From positions 1 to 64,000 of the forward strand of contig JAMXDE010000081.1 of NCBI GenBank assembly GCA_026770025.1: a stretch of DNA of 64,000 bases. The letters run 5' to 3'. The DNA comes from Craspedostauros australis. Taxonomy: Eukaryota; Bacillariophyta; Bacillariophyceae; Mastogloiales; Achnanthaceae. Numbering within the stretch: the stretch's first letter is position 1; every line of letters starts with the position of its first letter. Positions 38,529-48,849 of this stretch are shown in pieces. Below the pieces are notes generated by a model. That model saw only the letters and a list, made by a program, of their open reading frames with translations. It did no database searches and was not told the DNA's origin. The translations under genes and the position numbers were made by a program.

Positions 38529-39908
38529 ATGAGCGTTCAGAGCTGTTTGGAAAACAGACCCACCATCGTGTATCCACGCCACGAGAATGCCCTGAGCGTG
38601 GAAAACACGGAAACAGAATCAGACTGGGAGACTCTGGTATCTAGCTTCTCCCACCATACTATCTTCGCTCTCGATGGCGTCCGCCTCATCCTTGCGAAGG
38701 TCCCGCGCTCATCATGGACATGCGTTGATGACTGGCAAAAGGCAGAAGAGGAGATGTGGAAGGCCGGCACAAACAACAGTCTAGAATTCTGTAGCTTGGA
38801 ACGATGGGTTGCATTCGATACAAACAGCTACCTTCCGGACAACTTTGCCTTCTTGGTGTGGACGAACGAGATGTCCAAGCAATGGAGCACGTCCAAGCCC
38901 AAGGTCGGGAGAAGCACAAGGGTACTGTCGAGACTTTTGACCATGCTCTGGTCGGTGACGGCGGTCACTTCGGTCCGCTTCTTCCAGGACGAGTCGAACA
39001 CTGCAGTTCCGAATGATGCTCTGCTGAAGGTGCTGAGAGCATTGCACGGGGTAAAACGGAAGGCAGGGACGATGCAGGTCGAGTTGCAAGGTTTCAACTT
39101 TCGCACTTTCACCGAATTGACCTTCCTCAAAGCACTTCGCCGTGTGGCCCTGTACGACTGCAAGCTCGCCCGTGGCGATGGGAGCGATCGTGCCAGTACG
39201 AATATGCTTCCATCCTCAAGGCCGGCTGGAGAGGGGCCGGGCAACCAGGATGAACAAGATGAGCCTCCTCGCAGCGCGCAATCATCTCCGCCGCCAGCTA
39301 CCGCCAGTACGGGACTCAGCGAACGAATCACCATCCATTATGAGGATAGCCCTTCGCTGGGAGGTTGGGGCTTGAGCACGATCCTGGTTGCCAATCAGCC
39401 CGCGCTGACACACTTGGAAGTTCGAAGTTTTGTGGGCAACCCGAGCTCTTGGCGACAGCTGATTGAGACTGTTCGATCTTGCCGCACGCTTCAGTACTTC
39501 CTGGTCAGCATCCAAGGACGTGGCATTGGCAGAGGTCTTCAGTTGGATGCATTGCAGGTTCTGTTGACCGGTCGCACGTGGCAAGATGATCCAACAGATG
39601 TTCTCTGCGACCATCGAAGCACAGCCATCGGGGGTGAACTGACCGGTTCCAAGCATCTGGCCTCGTTGCGATCGCTCGAAATGATTGATCTACAAACAGC
39701 TGGTGGCCATGCCGAAAGCAAGGACGGTGGGTATGGCAGTGGCACGGGCAGCGCAAGCCGTATTGCGATGAAACGCAACTCGACCACCATCGTAGCGGGC
39801 CTCATTGGCGCCCATGCAGAACTTTGCCGTCTCAATCTGCACACCTCATGGCTAGACAGAGCTCTGTACGTGAAACTCATCGCTCCAATCCTCGACAGCC
39901 GCAAATGA
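38529..39908 (+). CDS. Possible leucine-rich-repeat protein
   Basis: 459 residues from ATG at 38529 (MSVQSCLENRP); an in-frame TTG 18 bases upstream is less likely. The N-terminal 130 residues are Trp-rich and unrecognised. Later segments have the spacing of degenerate leucine-rich repeats: FTELTFLKALRRVALYDCKL (about 205), PALTHLEVRSFVGNPSSW (about 295), CRTLQYFLVSIQGRGIGRG (about 325), LASLRSLEMIDLQTAGG (about 375) and HAELCRLNLHTSWL (about 430). A Ser/Pro linker with acidic residues (about 235-265) separates the first repeats from the rest. An F-box was looked for at the N-terminus but is not evident. LRR proteins usually mediate protein binding; the partner is unknown. Confidence 0.6.
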   Translation: MSVQSCLENRPTIVYPRHENALSVENTETESDWETLVSSFSHHTIFALDGVRLILAKVPRSSWTCVDDWQKAEEEMWKAGTNNSLEFCSLERWVAFDTNSYLPDNFAFLVWTNEMSKQWSTSKPKVGRSTRVLSRLLTMLWSVTAVTSVRFFQDESNTAVPNDALLKVLRALHGVKRKAGTMQVELQGFNFRTFTELTFLKALRRVALYDCKLARGDGSDRASTNMLPSSRPAGEGPGNQDEQDEPPRSAQSSPPPATASTGLSERITIHYEDSPSLGGWGLSTILVANQPALTHLEVRSFVGNPSSWRQLIETVRSCRTLQYFLVSIQGRGIGRGLQLDALQVLLTGRTWQDDPTDVLCDHRSTAIGGELTGSKHLASLRSLEMIDLQTAGGHAESKDGGYGSGTGSASRIAMKRNSTTIVAGLIGAHAELCRLNLHTSWLDRALYVKLIAPILDSRK

Positions 39909-40366
39909 AGCTCCGCCGCACCCAAAGAGAGGCGGCGCCAAATCTGCGAACCTGCTTTGAAGGATGATGAACTAGTAAAGTATTGCGCTACTCTATTCTC
40001 CATTCTGTTTAGATGTGCTTTGCATGGAGCACATATTACATGACGGACAGCGCATGTAATGGAGCCGGAGCTGCACAGTCTTTGAAGAGTGCATCAAAAT
40101 TTGTTTTCATGTTACTGAGTGCTGTTATGTACTATAGGAACTTCGGCATGCGTCTGCTATCACGATTGGACGTGCGTTGGTTGGCATCCCTCTCCGTTTC
40201 TCCCTTGCTCTCTCTCCCTCTCGTCAGAAGGATGTGGGGAAACCGGACATTGTACATGAACAGACGTTTTGATTCACGCGCAGGGAAAATGATCTGTCGT
40301 GAATTGGGTGGTGGGTGGATGTGTCTCGTCTCATTTTGCTTGGTGAGCATCGACAACGGCACTTCT
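39909..40366. other. Spacer between convergent genes
   Basis: 458 bp between two stop codons facing each other. The + strand open frame that crosses into the next gene (40013-41014) is antisense to the HA exon and is not a gene. Nothing else seen. Confidence 0.4.
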
Positions 40367-42190
40367 CTAGAGAGCCAAGGCTGGAGCCTCCGGGCTGTGC
40401 GACGATCTCACCTCCCGAGGCGTCCACACGAAACCCATCTGCGACAGCTTCGAGATGCGCTCATCGTTCAGGTTCGACTTCTTGCCGGCGCGATGCAGCT
40501 TGTACTGACGGCGCTGGCACTTCACCCAGATCGCCAGCGACTGATTCTCACCGTACTTCGATGGGACGTTGCAGTGGCCGTACTGGCACTTGAAGCCGTT
40601 CAGCTGTCGGAACCTCTCCTCCCATGCGGCGCGGTGGGAGTCCCAGCAGAAGGTGAGATCCTCCAACATCTGCTGGCGTTCCGCAGTGAGGGTGGAATGG
40701 GTGCCCGCCACCTTGGCCTTGTACTGGCACCGTTGGCGTTTCACCCAGTGGGCGAGGGATGGGTTGGCCTTGTAATCGAGCGGGACGAGGCTGTGTCCGT
40801 GCTGCTGCACGAAGTGGAGGAGCTCCTTGTACTTGCCCATCCACTTCTGTGTGTTGGAGGCACCGAAGCGCTGTTCTTGTTGTGCGCTGCCATGGTTCTG
40901 GCTGTGGCTGTGCCTGTAGCTGCGGTTGCAGTTGGTTCGACGGTTGAGTTTCTGTTGCTGTTGTTGGTGCTGTTGTTGGTGCTGTTGCTGTGGGATGAAC
41001 TCATTCGTCAATGACAGTGGCAACGACAGTGATGGTGGCATGGAGGCGCACACTGATGCAGATGCTGACGCAGATCCTGATGCCGACATCTGGGATGGTG
41101 CGGGTGATGTTGGTTGCGAGACCTGTGGGGGTGGTGTGAAGCGTGTGAATAGAAGTAAAGTGAAGTACCATGCAGCGAAGTATATTGAAGCGATGGAATA
41201 CAACGTGAGATGAAGAAATGAAGAAGCGCGCTCAACCAACATCACCATCCATACGAGTACTCTCCATACTACCGAAATCGAGACGGATCAATCACAACTT
41301 ACTGTTCGTTGAGTATCGATGGCATGCTGGTAGGTCGATGACGTTGCTGGAGCTCGTTGGTTGATGGTTGGAGCATTGGAGTCGACAAGATCGGCCTGGA
41401 AGTCATTGCTGATACCATTGATGCCACTCATGCTAGTGCTGTTGATGCCACCAATGACACCAATGCCACTGAGTCCATTGAACCCATTCAAGCCATTGAG
41501 TCCGCTCAAGCCATTGAGGCCGCCCAATCCGTTCAACCCGTGAAGCCCATTGAGGGCACCAAAGCCGTTCATACCGTTCATACCGTCCCATCCATGGATT
41601 CCGTTGATGTTGTTGGTGCTGTTGATGCCATTAAAGCCACTGAGGCCATTGGTGGTGGGCAGTCCAGGCGTTCTCGGTGCTGTTCCAGCTCCAGCTCCAG
41701 GTGCAGCACCGCCAAACACGGACATTGTCAATGATAGGCCGCTGTTGGTGGATGCCTTGGCGAATGACTCGAAGCTTCGCATGGCGAAATTGTTGTGTGA
41801 TGGAAGCCGTGACTGCTGCAGCTGCTGTTGGGCCTGGAAGGCATCCAAGCCGAGGCTGAGGTTGGCGTTGCCGTTGCCGTTGGCACAGGCATCTGGGCTG
41901 AAGGCTGCGGCCCTAGCAGGTGCTGCTGCTGTTGTTCCAGGCATGCCACCGTTCAGTTGAGCGTTGAATGCATCGAGCGCTTGAGCGGAAATGTCTACAC
42001 CAGACAGGCTGCTGTTGTGCAAGCCCGACCAACAATCGGCGTTGGAGTTTGCGTTTGGTTGGACGTCGCAGGTGCGACTATCGGTTGCGAAGTTGACCAT
42101 CTTGCCTTTGGTTTGGTTGGACGTTGGAGGCGCAGATGCAGTGGCTGCTGTTTGTTTGGGATTGATAGAAAGTGAGTCTCCAGAAATCAT
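40367..42190 (-). CDS. Double HA-domain protein, beta subfamily, gene 1 (two exons)
   Basis: Exon 1 is 42190-41303 and exon 2 is 41122-40367, with a 180-bp phase-0 intron (GTAAGT donor, CCCCACAG acceptor) giving 547 residues. The splice is supported because reading through ends at once (TVSCD stop) while exon 2 has no good start and because the paralogue at 55.6 kb has the same sites. Exon 1 (MISGDSLSINPKQ) is Ala/Gly/Asn-rich and ends in a long Gly-Leu-Asn repeat (LNGLHGLNGLGGLNGLSG). Exon 2 has a Gln/Asn tract, then HA domains at about 390-455 (WMGKYKELLHFVQQHGHS, LAHWVKRQRCQYKAK, FCWDSHRAAWE) and 462-530 (CQYGHCNVPSKYGENQS, IWVKCQRRQYKLH). It is an inverted, near-identical copy of beta3; the two diverge only at both protein ends. 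Confidence 0.9.
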
Positions 42191-45100
42191 GCTTCTCGAC
42201 TCGCTGTCCTGGGGAATGTATCACACCGATGGCTTGATGGAGGTAATAATAGGTTGGTCTGCGATTGGCCTGAGATATGGTTATTGTGTGAATCTGATGA
42301 GCTTGTTCTATTATGAGTATTACAATATGTCTGCGTTGTGGCAATCGAGACGGGAAAGCGCGCTGGTGGTTTTTCTTGGTATGACTGCGTGGCAGCAACT
42401 TGGAGCGGTTCCGAGGCGTGGCTCCTCACTTCCGTGTGATGGGTACCTGTCGCAACAAGGGTACCTTGACTCTTCCGAGGTTTGTGGAGCATTGTCGTGG
42501 TTGTTGTGGTGTCCGAGCCGTAAGTATGGTACGTGCGAGCTTGGAGCACAACTGGAATTTAAGTGCTTTGTGCTTGACGAATGCGTGCTTTGGACACGGC
42601 AAAGCGTTGGGGCCAGACACCTGTGGTAGAAAATGTGCACAAAATGCTGTGCTGGCGCGCCGGTTTCAGTCCTTGTATGTCAATAACAACAATCACCTTG
42701 CGTACACACGGGGAAACCCTTTGTCCGTGGACGAACCTCTTCGGAGGTAAGCTTCTTCCTTGACTACTTAGTCAACAATCCAAAAACAACCTTTTGTGCC
42801 ATGACACAGGATCGAGAAATGGACGCGCAAACCACATCCTCAAGATGTGTTGGTTCATTCCCCTCACGAACACTCGCAGTTCGCTAAGCCTTTTGGTTCC
42901 AATTTGTTCGTGCGATTTCGCTTGCCGATAGGCCAATCTTCGCCGTCGGTCGAAGAAGTTCTAAACAAACACTCCGCTAATGTTTTCGCCTCCCTTGTCC
43001 CCTTGGTCTCGCTTGTGGGTTGGACGAAGAACCCTCGCCGGTTTCTGACAAAGAGTGAGAATGTTTGGCACCATTTCGTATTGGAACATTCTGCGCCAAC
43101 AGATGGTTCGGATTTTTGCCATTGTGCACGTCACCAAAGCGTACTTCGGTGACGTATGAGTTGATACTTATGCTGGAGAAATAAGCCACTTGTGCCAAGG
43201 GGGCGGCCTAACGCGCGACGCATCGCATCTGTAGTTGGCAAGACACTGCACAACATGTTCAAGACAGCATTACAACACACCAAGGCAATCGAAGCCACAC
43301 ATTGTTGTGTCAAAACCACCAAAAGTCTCCAGATCGAAGGAATGAGGGTGGTCACAACAGCCCATCTTCCTCCACAATCGTGTGCTCAATCCGGGAAGTA
43401 TCGAGAGTGCGATGCAAGGATCTGAGACAAGGGAACACCACTACCCCTGGAACCACAAGTGGCAGCGACATCGTTTGCGGTAATACCGTCTGAAGGGGTG
43501 AGAATGAATCCAAATCAATCCACCGACCAACAGAGAAGGACCAGTGAAGGCTCCGGAATGGTAGCGTCCAAAACGCGGAGATAGTGTGCACTTCGGCTCT
43601 GCTCGTAATCTGTTCGGCTAGAGATGATGCAAGGGATCTCTACATCTGCCCGTCTCGTGAGGCGATGGCATACATTTTCCTCCGAGGAGGCCCATGCGTT
43701 CGTCCAGTGAACTCATGGTACATTGCCAATACATACGACCTTGGTAGAAGAGAAGAGATAGAAGCAGCGGAGTGTCGGACTAACCAAGGGATGAAGCAGG
43801 CTCAATCCGATTGAGATTGCTCTCGAGCATTAGATTCGTGGATTCGGACGGAAACAACAGAGGGGAAGAGTTCTACTCTAGCTCTCACAGGAAAGATCAC
43901 AGAGAGAGGCCCAAAGGAATTCTTCTTGTGCACAAGTTCGGTGAAATTTGCGACAAGGAGGCGACACCACAAGTCGACACAAGCAATCTCATCAACAGCG
44001 CCAGCATCAACCCCAACAGCTGGACTGCTCCGCTCCATCAAGATTCATCAAGTGCCAACATGCGTGCTGTCGGCTGTGTCGTTCCTGTAGTCGCGGTTGC
44101 GTTTCATCAACCGTGGATGCGGTCGCATGATTCAAGTCGGCGGCAACAGCGTGTGTGAGAAAGAACAGAACAGAGAACGTTGGAGCATGACAGATGAGAG
44201 GACGAGGAAAGAAGCTGATGTGAGTGGTTTTCCTGAAACAGACATATAGTATTCTATCCTTCAAAGCCTACGCAAATCTGATGCGGTACGATGCGTCGGT
44301 GCCTGCGCTGTTTCTCCTGTGCTTGGTGCTGTGGCTCCCTTGCTCTCCCAGAGCACTGGTGCATGGATATCACGTATCGCAATACAGTGAAGAAGCACAG
44401 TGCTCTCCCTTAATGAGAGGGGCCTGAAGCCGCCGCGGAGATGATGATCGCATTGTCTGCGATTGCCATCCCACGAACCCGACATTGCATCGGATCGCGA
44501 CGGTCGGAACGCCACAGTGCGATCGCAGCACGATCGCACAGTTGGTTGGTATTCCTGCTGGTCTGTGTTGCATCGGTTGGAAAACTTTCTGCCCATGAGA
44601 ATGTTGGACGAAGGCCTAGTAATGATGCGTGCGGTCTGGATACGGCACATCGAAGCCCGCGTTTGTGTTGGCAAGCGTCGGCATTCCTCGCCACGCTACG
44701 AGCTCAAACATGTGACATGTAACATGGTGCTCTCCTCGTCAGCTTCGCAGTGCCGCAGTGGATTCCTTACCTCCTCAACGATTACATCAAATAATACTCA
44801 AGTAGAGTACGGCAGATCGCATCATTGGATCCTTCTATGACGTCAACCAGCACGCCACTTCCTCTTCCTCGCAGCCGTCGCCGCCATCATCTCCATTGTC
44901 GACAACATCGGAAGAAGAGATGATGTGTGTCCATGTTTGGTTTGGGTGGATTGTGCGTGGTTCTGTGCGACTGTGCCGCGATCACGTCGCTGCCCACAAA
45001 GATCTTTCATGGCGACCAGTACTGTTGTTTGGCGCGGATCTTGGAACAGACGGACAGACCACACAGTCTCCAACCAAACAAAATGGTCACCAATGCGAAC

Positions 45101-47067
45101 CTGCCAATACAAACACCAACACCAACACAACAAACGACAGGAAGAATGGCAACAGCGTAACCATCATGGAGAGGCAGCCCAATCTTTGTGTACAACCACC
45201 AATACTGTCGTCACAATGATGTGCGCCCCATGCCGAGCGATGAGAGCATGAATCAACGAATGAACGCACAAACAAGTTCAAAAGCCGCCTCAACAAGTAC
45301 ACTAACATGAGCGAGATGGTGACATCCCAATATCGATGATGCCACGTTCGGCACCAAGCAACACGTGATGCGCGGTCTTTGACGCGAGGATGGGACATTC
45401 CTGCTGGCACAATGCCGCAGTTGCGTTTCGAGGAGATGTGAGGCCCAAGGGAAAGGAAGGCGCACAATCCATGCGCTGATGCATGGTGTAAGTTTGGAAA
45501 AGGATGTGATGGAACCAATGGTGCTTGAATGCTCTGCGGCTGCTGTCTTTGGCAGTCTGTTGGTACTCGCAGTCAACTCTGCTTTGCAAAGCTCTCGCTC
45601 CCCTTCTCTCTCTTGTTGGTCAAGGACTTGGGTGAAGACAAACCGTATATTCATAATACCCGACGGGTGGCCGAGCCATTTCCCGATGGAGGTGTTGTTC
45701 TACATCATGAGATTTCTGTCTGACAAGTCCGATCGGAGCGCTCGTAGTGTCCTTCCACTCCACCGGCAAGAGAGACCTGAGATATGACTACTTGTGGCCA
45801 AGCATGATCAACCAGCACATTCACCGAAATGACGCACGGTTCCACCACCCAATTTGGTCTCACCACCACTTGCTGTTTGGGTACAGGTCCACTTCGTCGT
45901 GTTTCTCCTCTCTTCCCATTGCCACATCACAGATTGGCTAGCTTCGCAGCAGCAATCGCAGCAGCACCAGGCGAGCCTCGTGCGAAGGCACCAACCATGA
46001 CGAACGCAGCTTTACGGAGCACGATCGTACACTCGCTATTCTATGCTCTGTTCGTCACGTATCGTATTTGCGACAAATATGCGGAGTGCCCAGTCTCTCG
46101 GCACCGCGCAAAAACGTGGTGGACATCCTCATTCAAGACGAGGATGTGCTCATGCTCTACATACTCCATACCCCTGAGTGAGTGAAGCAACCAATTTGAC
46201 AAGCAGCCAGCCAACGAACCAACCAACCAGCATGTTGCGACACAACAAAATGACGACACTACAACACATACATCCTGAATTTCGTCTTTGCGATGAACAT
46301 GGAGGGTATAACGATTAGTCTTTCGGATTGTTGAGTGCTGCATTGCAGGGAGGAGGGAGCGCCGTGGCGGTTGCCATGGCAGGGACATGCGATAGCAGAG
46401 CGTCTGTGTGAACATTCATGAATGATCGGATCTCTCGCGCGCTCTCTCACACACGCGCACAATTACGCATTGGTTGCTCGTCGCTTCGTTCGCACTCTCA
46501 TACCGCACATTGCACACCACCGCCATCACATCAATGAAGTTGCATGGCGTGGATTCTCTCGTACTCGATCACACTCGTACATCACAGCCAGAGATACGGA
46601 GATCATGAGGTGATGGACGGATTGCTCGTCCGAGTTGGAGACCAGAGTTGGCGCGAGTATTCGCCGACGGCCATTGTTGGTGACTCAGGCCTCTCTACTT
46701 TCGATTCTTTAGCATGTCTTGTCAGAACTTGCCTCCACATCGCCACAAAACTTGACACCAACAACAAGAAACAACAACAATCTTTCCTGGGTGGCCTCCA
46801 AGCAACAAGGGAGAGAGAGATGCAATCCAAACAAACCGACCACAGATCTCTCCTTTGCATCAGTGTGTCATGTCTGGCACAATCATTTCGAGAAGTCGCT
46901 TCAGCATTCTACTCAACATCAACGCAGCAACATACTCGTAGATGCTAGATGATATAATACCATACATTGAGTACAAGCAGTAGTCGTAGCAGCAACACAA
47001 TCATCATTGGGAAGGACAACGGCAACAAGAGCAGCGGTATCAACGTAGCAGCGGCAGCAGCGACAAG
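42191..47067. other. Long gene-poor region
   Basis: 4.9 kb between the divergent beta1 and MND1 genes. Apart from the F-box-like fragment at 45479-45941, only short overlapping frames on both strands are present and none carries a recognisable domain. No repeat family, tRNA or retrotransposon fragment was recognised. Confidence 0.45.
45479..45941 (+). pseudogene. F-box-like fragment with a frameshift
   Basis: The frame 45479-45787 contains HFPMEVLFYIMRFLSDKSDR and then ARSV. A one-base shift near 45746 leads into VSFHSTGKRDLRYDYLWPSM in the frame ending at 45941. Together they match the F-box pattern (P-x-E-V-L-x-x-I-x-x-F-L, D, a Val-containing helix, L-W). F-box proteins link substrates to SCF ubiquitin ligases. 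It is either a broken gene, a sequence error or one exon of a gene whose other exons I could not find. Confidence is limited because only about 50 residues match. Confidence 0.35.
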
Positions 47068-48268
47068 ATGGTGACATCCAAACGAATGTCCGCGGAGGAA
47101 AAGCGGAAGGTGATCATGGGGTGAGTGATGCGAAGGGGCTGATTTCGTGCTTGTCTCGAGAGCGCTCTCAAGTGTAGTACAGTCGGAGCCAGTAAAACAC
47201 AATCGTGAACTTCCACATCAGCGCTGGTAACAAGTCATCGCCTCTTTCGCCAGGCGCACTTGCGCATCCATGCACACGCCAAAGAGCACACCCGCAGACG
47301 ATAACTGTGGATGCTCCATGCACGCGCTCTCGTGCTCCTGAGAGGAGAGCAGCTGTTTTGGCACACGCAGCCAGCGGGAAGTCGGAAATTCGTGCCGACA
47401 CATCAAACTCACCCAGTTCTTGGCCTTCTCAATAATGCCATACCATGCCACGCACTGTATTGTGTTGCATTGTATTGCATTGTATTGCATTGCATTACAC
47501 GACAAATTCCGAACTCATCATCACAGTATCTACCACGAGACTGGTCAGGTGTACATCGAAAAGGAGGTACTTGCCTTGGCGATCAAAGCCGGTGTCAGCG
47601 GCAGCGCCGTCGCCGACGTCCACCAGGCGCTCGTGGACGAAGGGCTCATCTGCAAGGAGAAGATTGGCGGCAGCAACTACTTTTGGGCGTTCGCCGGCAT
47701 CAAGGAATGGCGGGCCGTCACTCGGCACGATCAGACCTTGCGAGGCATCGATGAGATCAACGAGAAGATCGAACAGACAAAGATGAAGCTGGTACAGGCG
47801 CGGATGGAACGCCAGGAGACCGACGTGGTCATGTCAGAGACGAAAGCAGATGCTGACGCCGACGCGATGTGCGACGACAAGAACACAATGGCAGGAGATC
47901 GCAGCAAGGAGAACACAAAGTCAAGCGGCGATAAACAGCAGCCGCCACAGAGGGATGCTGCCAACGGGCCAACCACTGCCGCAACTGCGACAAGATCCGG
48001 CAGACTTGCCGAGCTCGGCGAGATCAAGAAGCAGAAAGAGACGCTGCTCAAGGAGATCGAGGTGATGGCGGAGAATGATCCAGCCGCGTTGGCGGATCTC
48101 GAAGAGCAACTCAAGATCACCACCAACGCAGCGCACCGTTGGACCGACAACATCTTCGAATGCAAGTCGTACATGGTCAAAAAGAGAGGAGTGGACAAGA
48201 AGGAGGCCTGCAAGATGATTGGCATCACCAGCGCATTCGATTGTAAGTGTTCATCGTCGCGTTTCTGA
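47068..48268 (+). CDS. MND1: Meiotic nuclear division protein 1 (MND1)
   Basis: Exon 1 is 47068-47120 (MVTSKRMSAEEKRKVIM) and exon 2 starts at 47527. A 406-bp intron (GTGAGT donor, CATCACAG acceptor) joins them within a Gly codon to give KVIMGIYHETGQVY, matching the MND1 N-terminus. Exon 2 contains the winged-helix start (VYIEKEVLALA, LVDEGLICKEKIGGSNYFWA), a coiled coil (IDEINEKIEQTKMKLVQARM), an acidic Ala/Asp-rich insert not usual in MND1, and the signature WTDNIFECKSYMVKKRGV with KKEACKMIGI. MND1 pairs with HOP2 and helps RAD51/DMC1 invade the homologous chromosome in meiosis. Read through, exon 2 ends at 48268 (264 residues). A GTAAGT at 48243, right after FD, may start a last intron, so the final ten residues are unsure. 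Confidence 0.9.
47456..47500. repeat. Simple repeat inside the MND1 intron
   Basis: TGTATTGCAT repeated about four times just upstream of the intron's 3' splice site; the complementary direction reads as ATGCAATAC. Confidence 0.75.
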
Positions 48269-48849
48269 AGTGATGGAGTTTTCTACTCGTACGAGTATGT
48301 GTGGTGGTTGTTGGTGATTGTTTTGGGGCTGCTCAGTTTGCGACTCCGTTGCGCGGCCTTTCGTTCAAGTAGCTACCCATGACAAACCGACACAAACCGA
48401 GACGTCAAGAATGAAAATGAATGCATCTAAAGGTGCAGCGCTGTCTTATTTCGATCTCGTTCACGAGGCCACTGGGTGTATTCTGTTCCACTCCGCTCTC
48501 TCCTCACACACGCCTCGATCCCCGCCACGCAATGCAATCCCACACAACATATTCCGAACGCACACAACACACCAACATCCGCGCAATCGCCATCCAGACC
48601 CAAGCTCCGCATAGCACAAGCTCACATGTCGCATTCCGCAATGTGCATCAAATGCTATTACGCCATTCAAATAACGAAGCTTTAGAATGAACAGCTAGTC
48701 ACCCAGTCCGTCAAGCCATTCTAATCCAAAACTTAACCCAGCGTTCACGCCGACCAAAAGTACCTACGACATCGCGGAGCATCATTTGCGTATGTGCATT
48801 CTAGTTGGACAGCGATGAACCTACTCTGGAGTATGGAAACTCGATCGAA
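48269..48849. other. Spacer between convergent MND1 and CRAL-TRIO genes
   Basis: 580 bp between facing stop codons. It may contain a last short MND1 exon (a candidate acceptor CTCAG at 48332-48336). Nothing else seen. Confidence 0.4.

Noticed and set aside
40013-41014. 333-codon + strand frame
   Set aside because: It is the antisense of the HA-beta1 second exon; the same antisense frame appears opposite HA-beta3, so it follows from codon composition.
41991-42629. 212-codon + strand frame overlapping the HA-beta1 start
   Set aside because: Antisense to exon 1 of HA-beta1 for part of its length and without any domain in the remainder.
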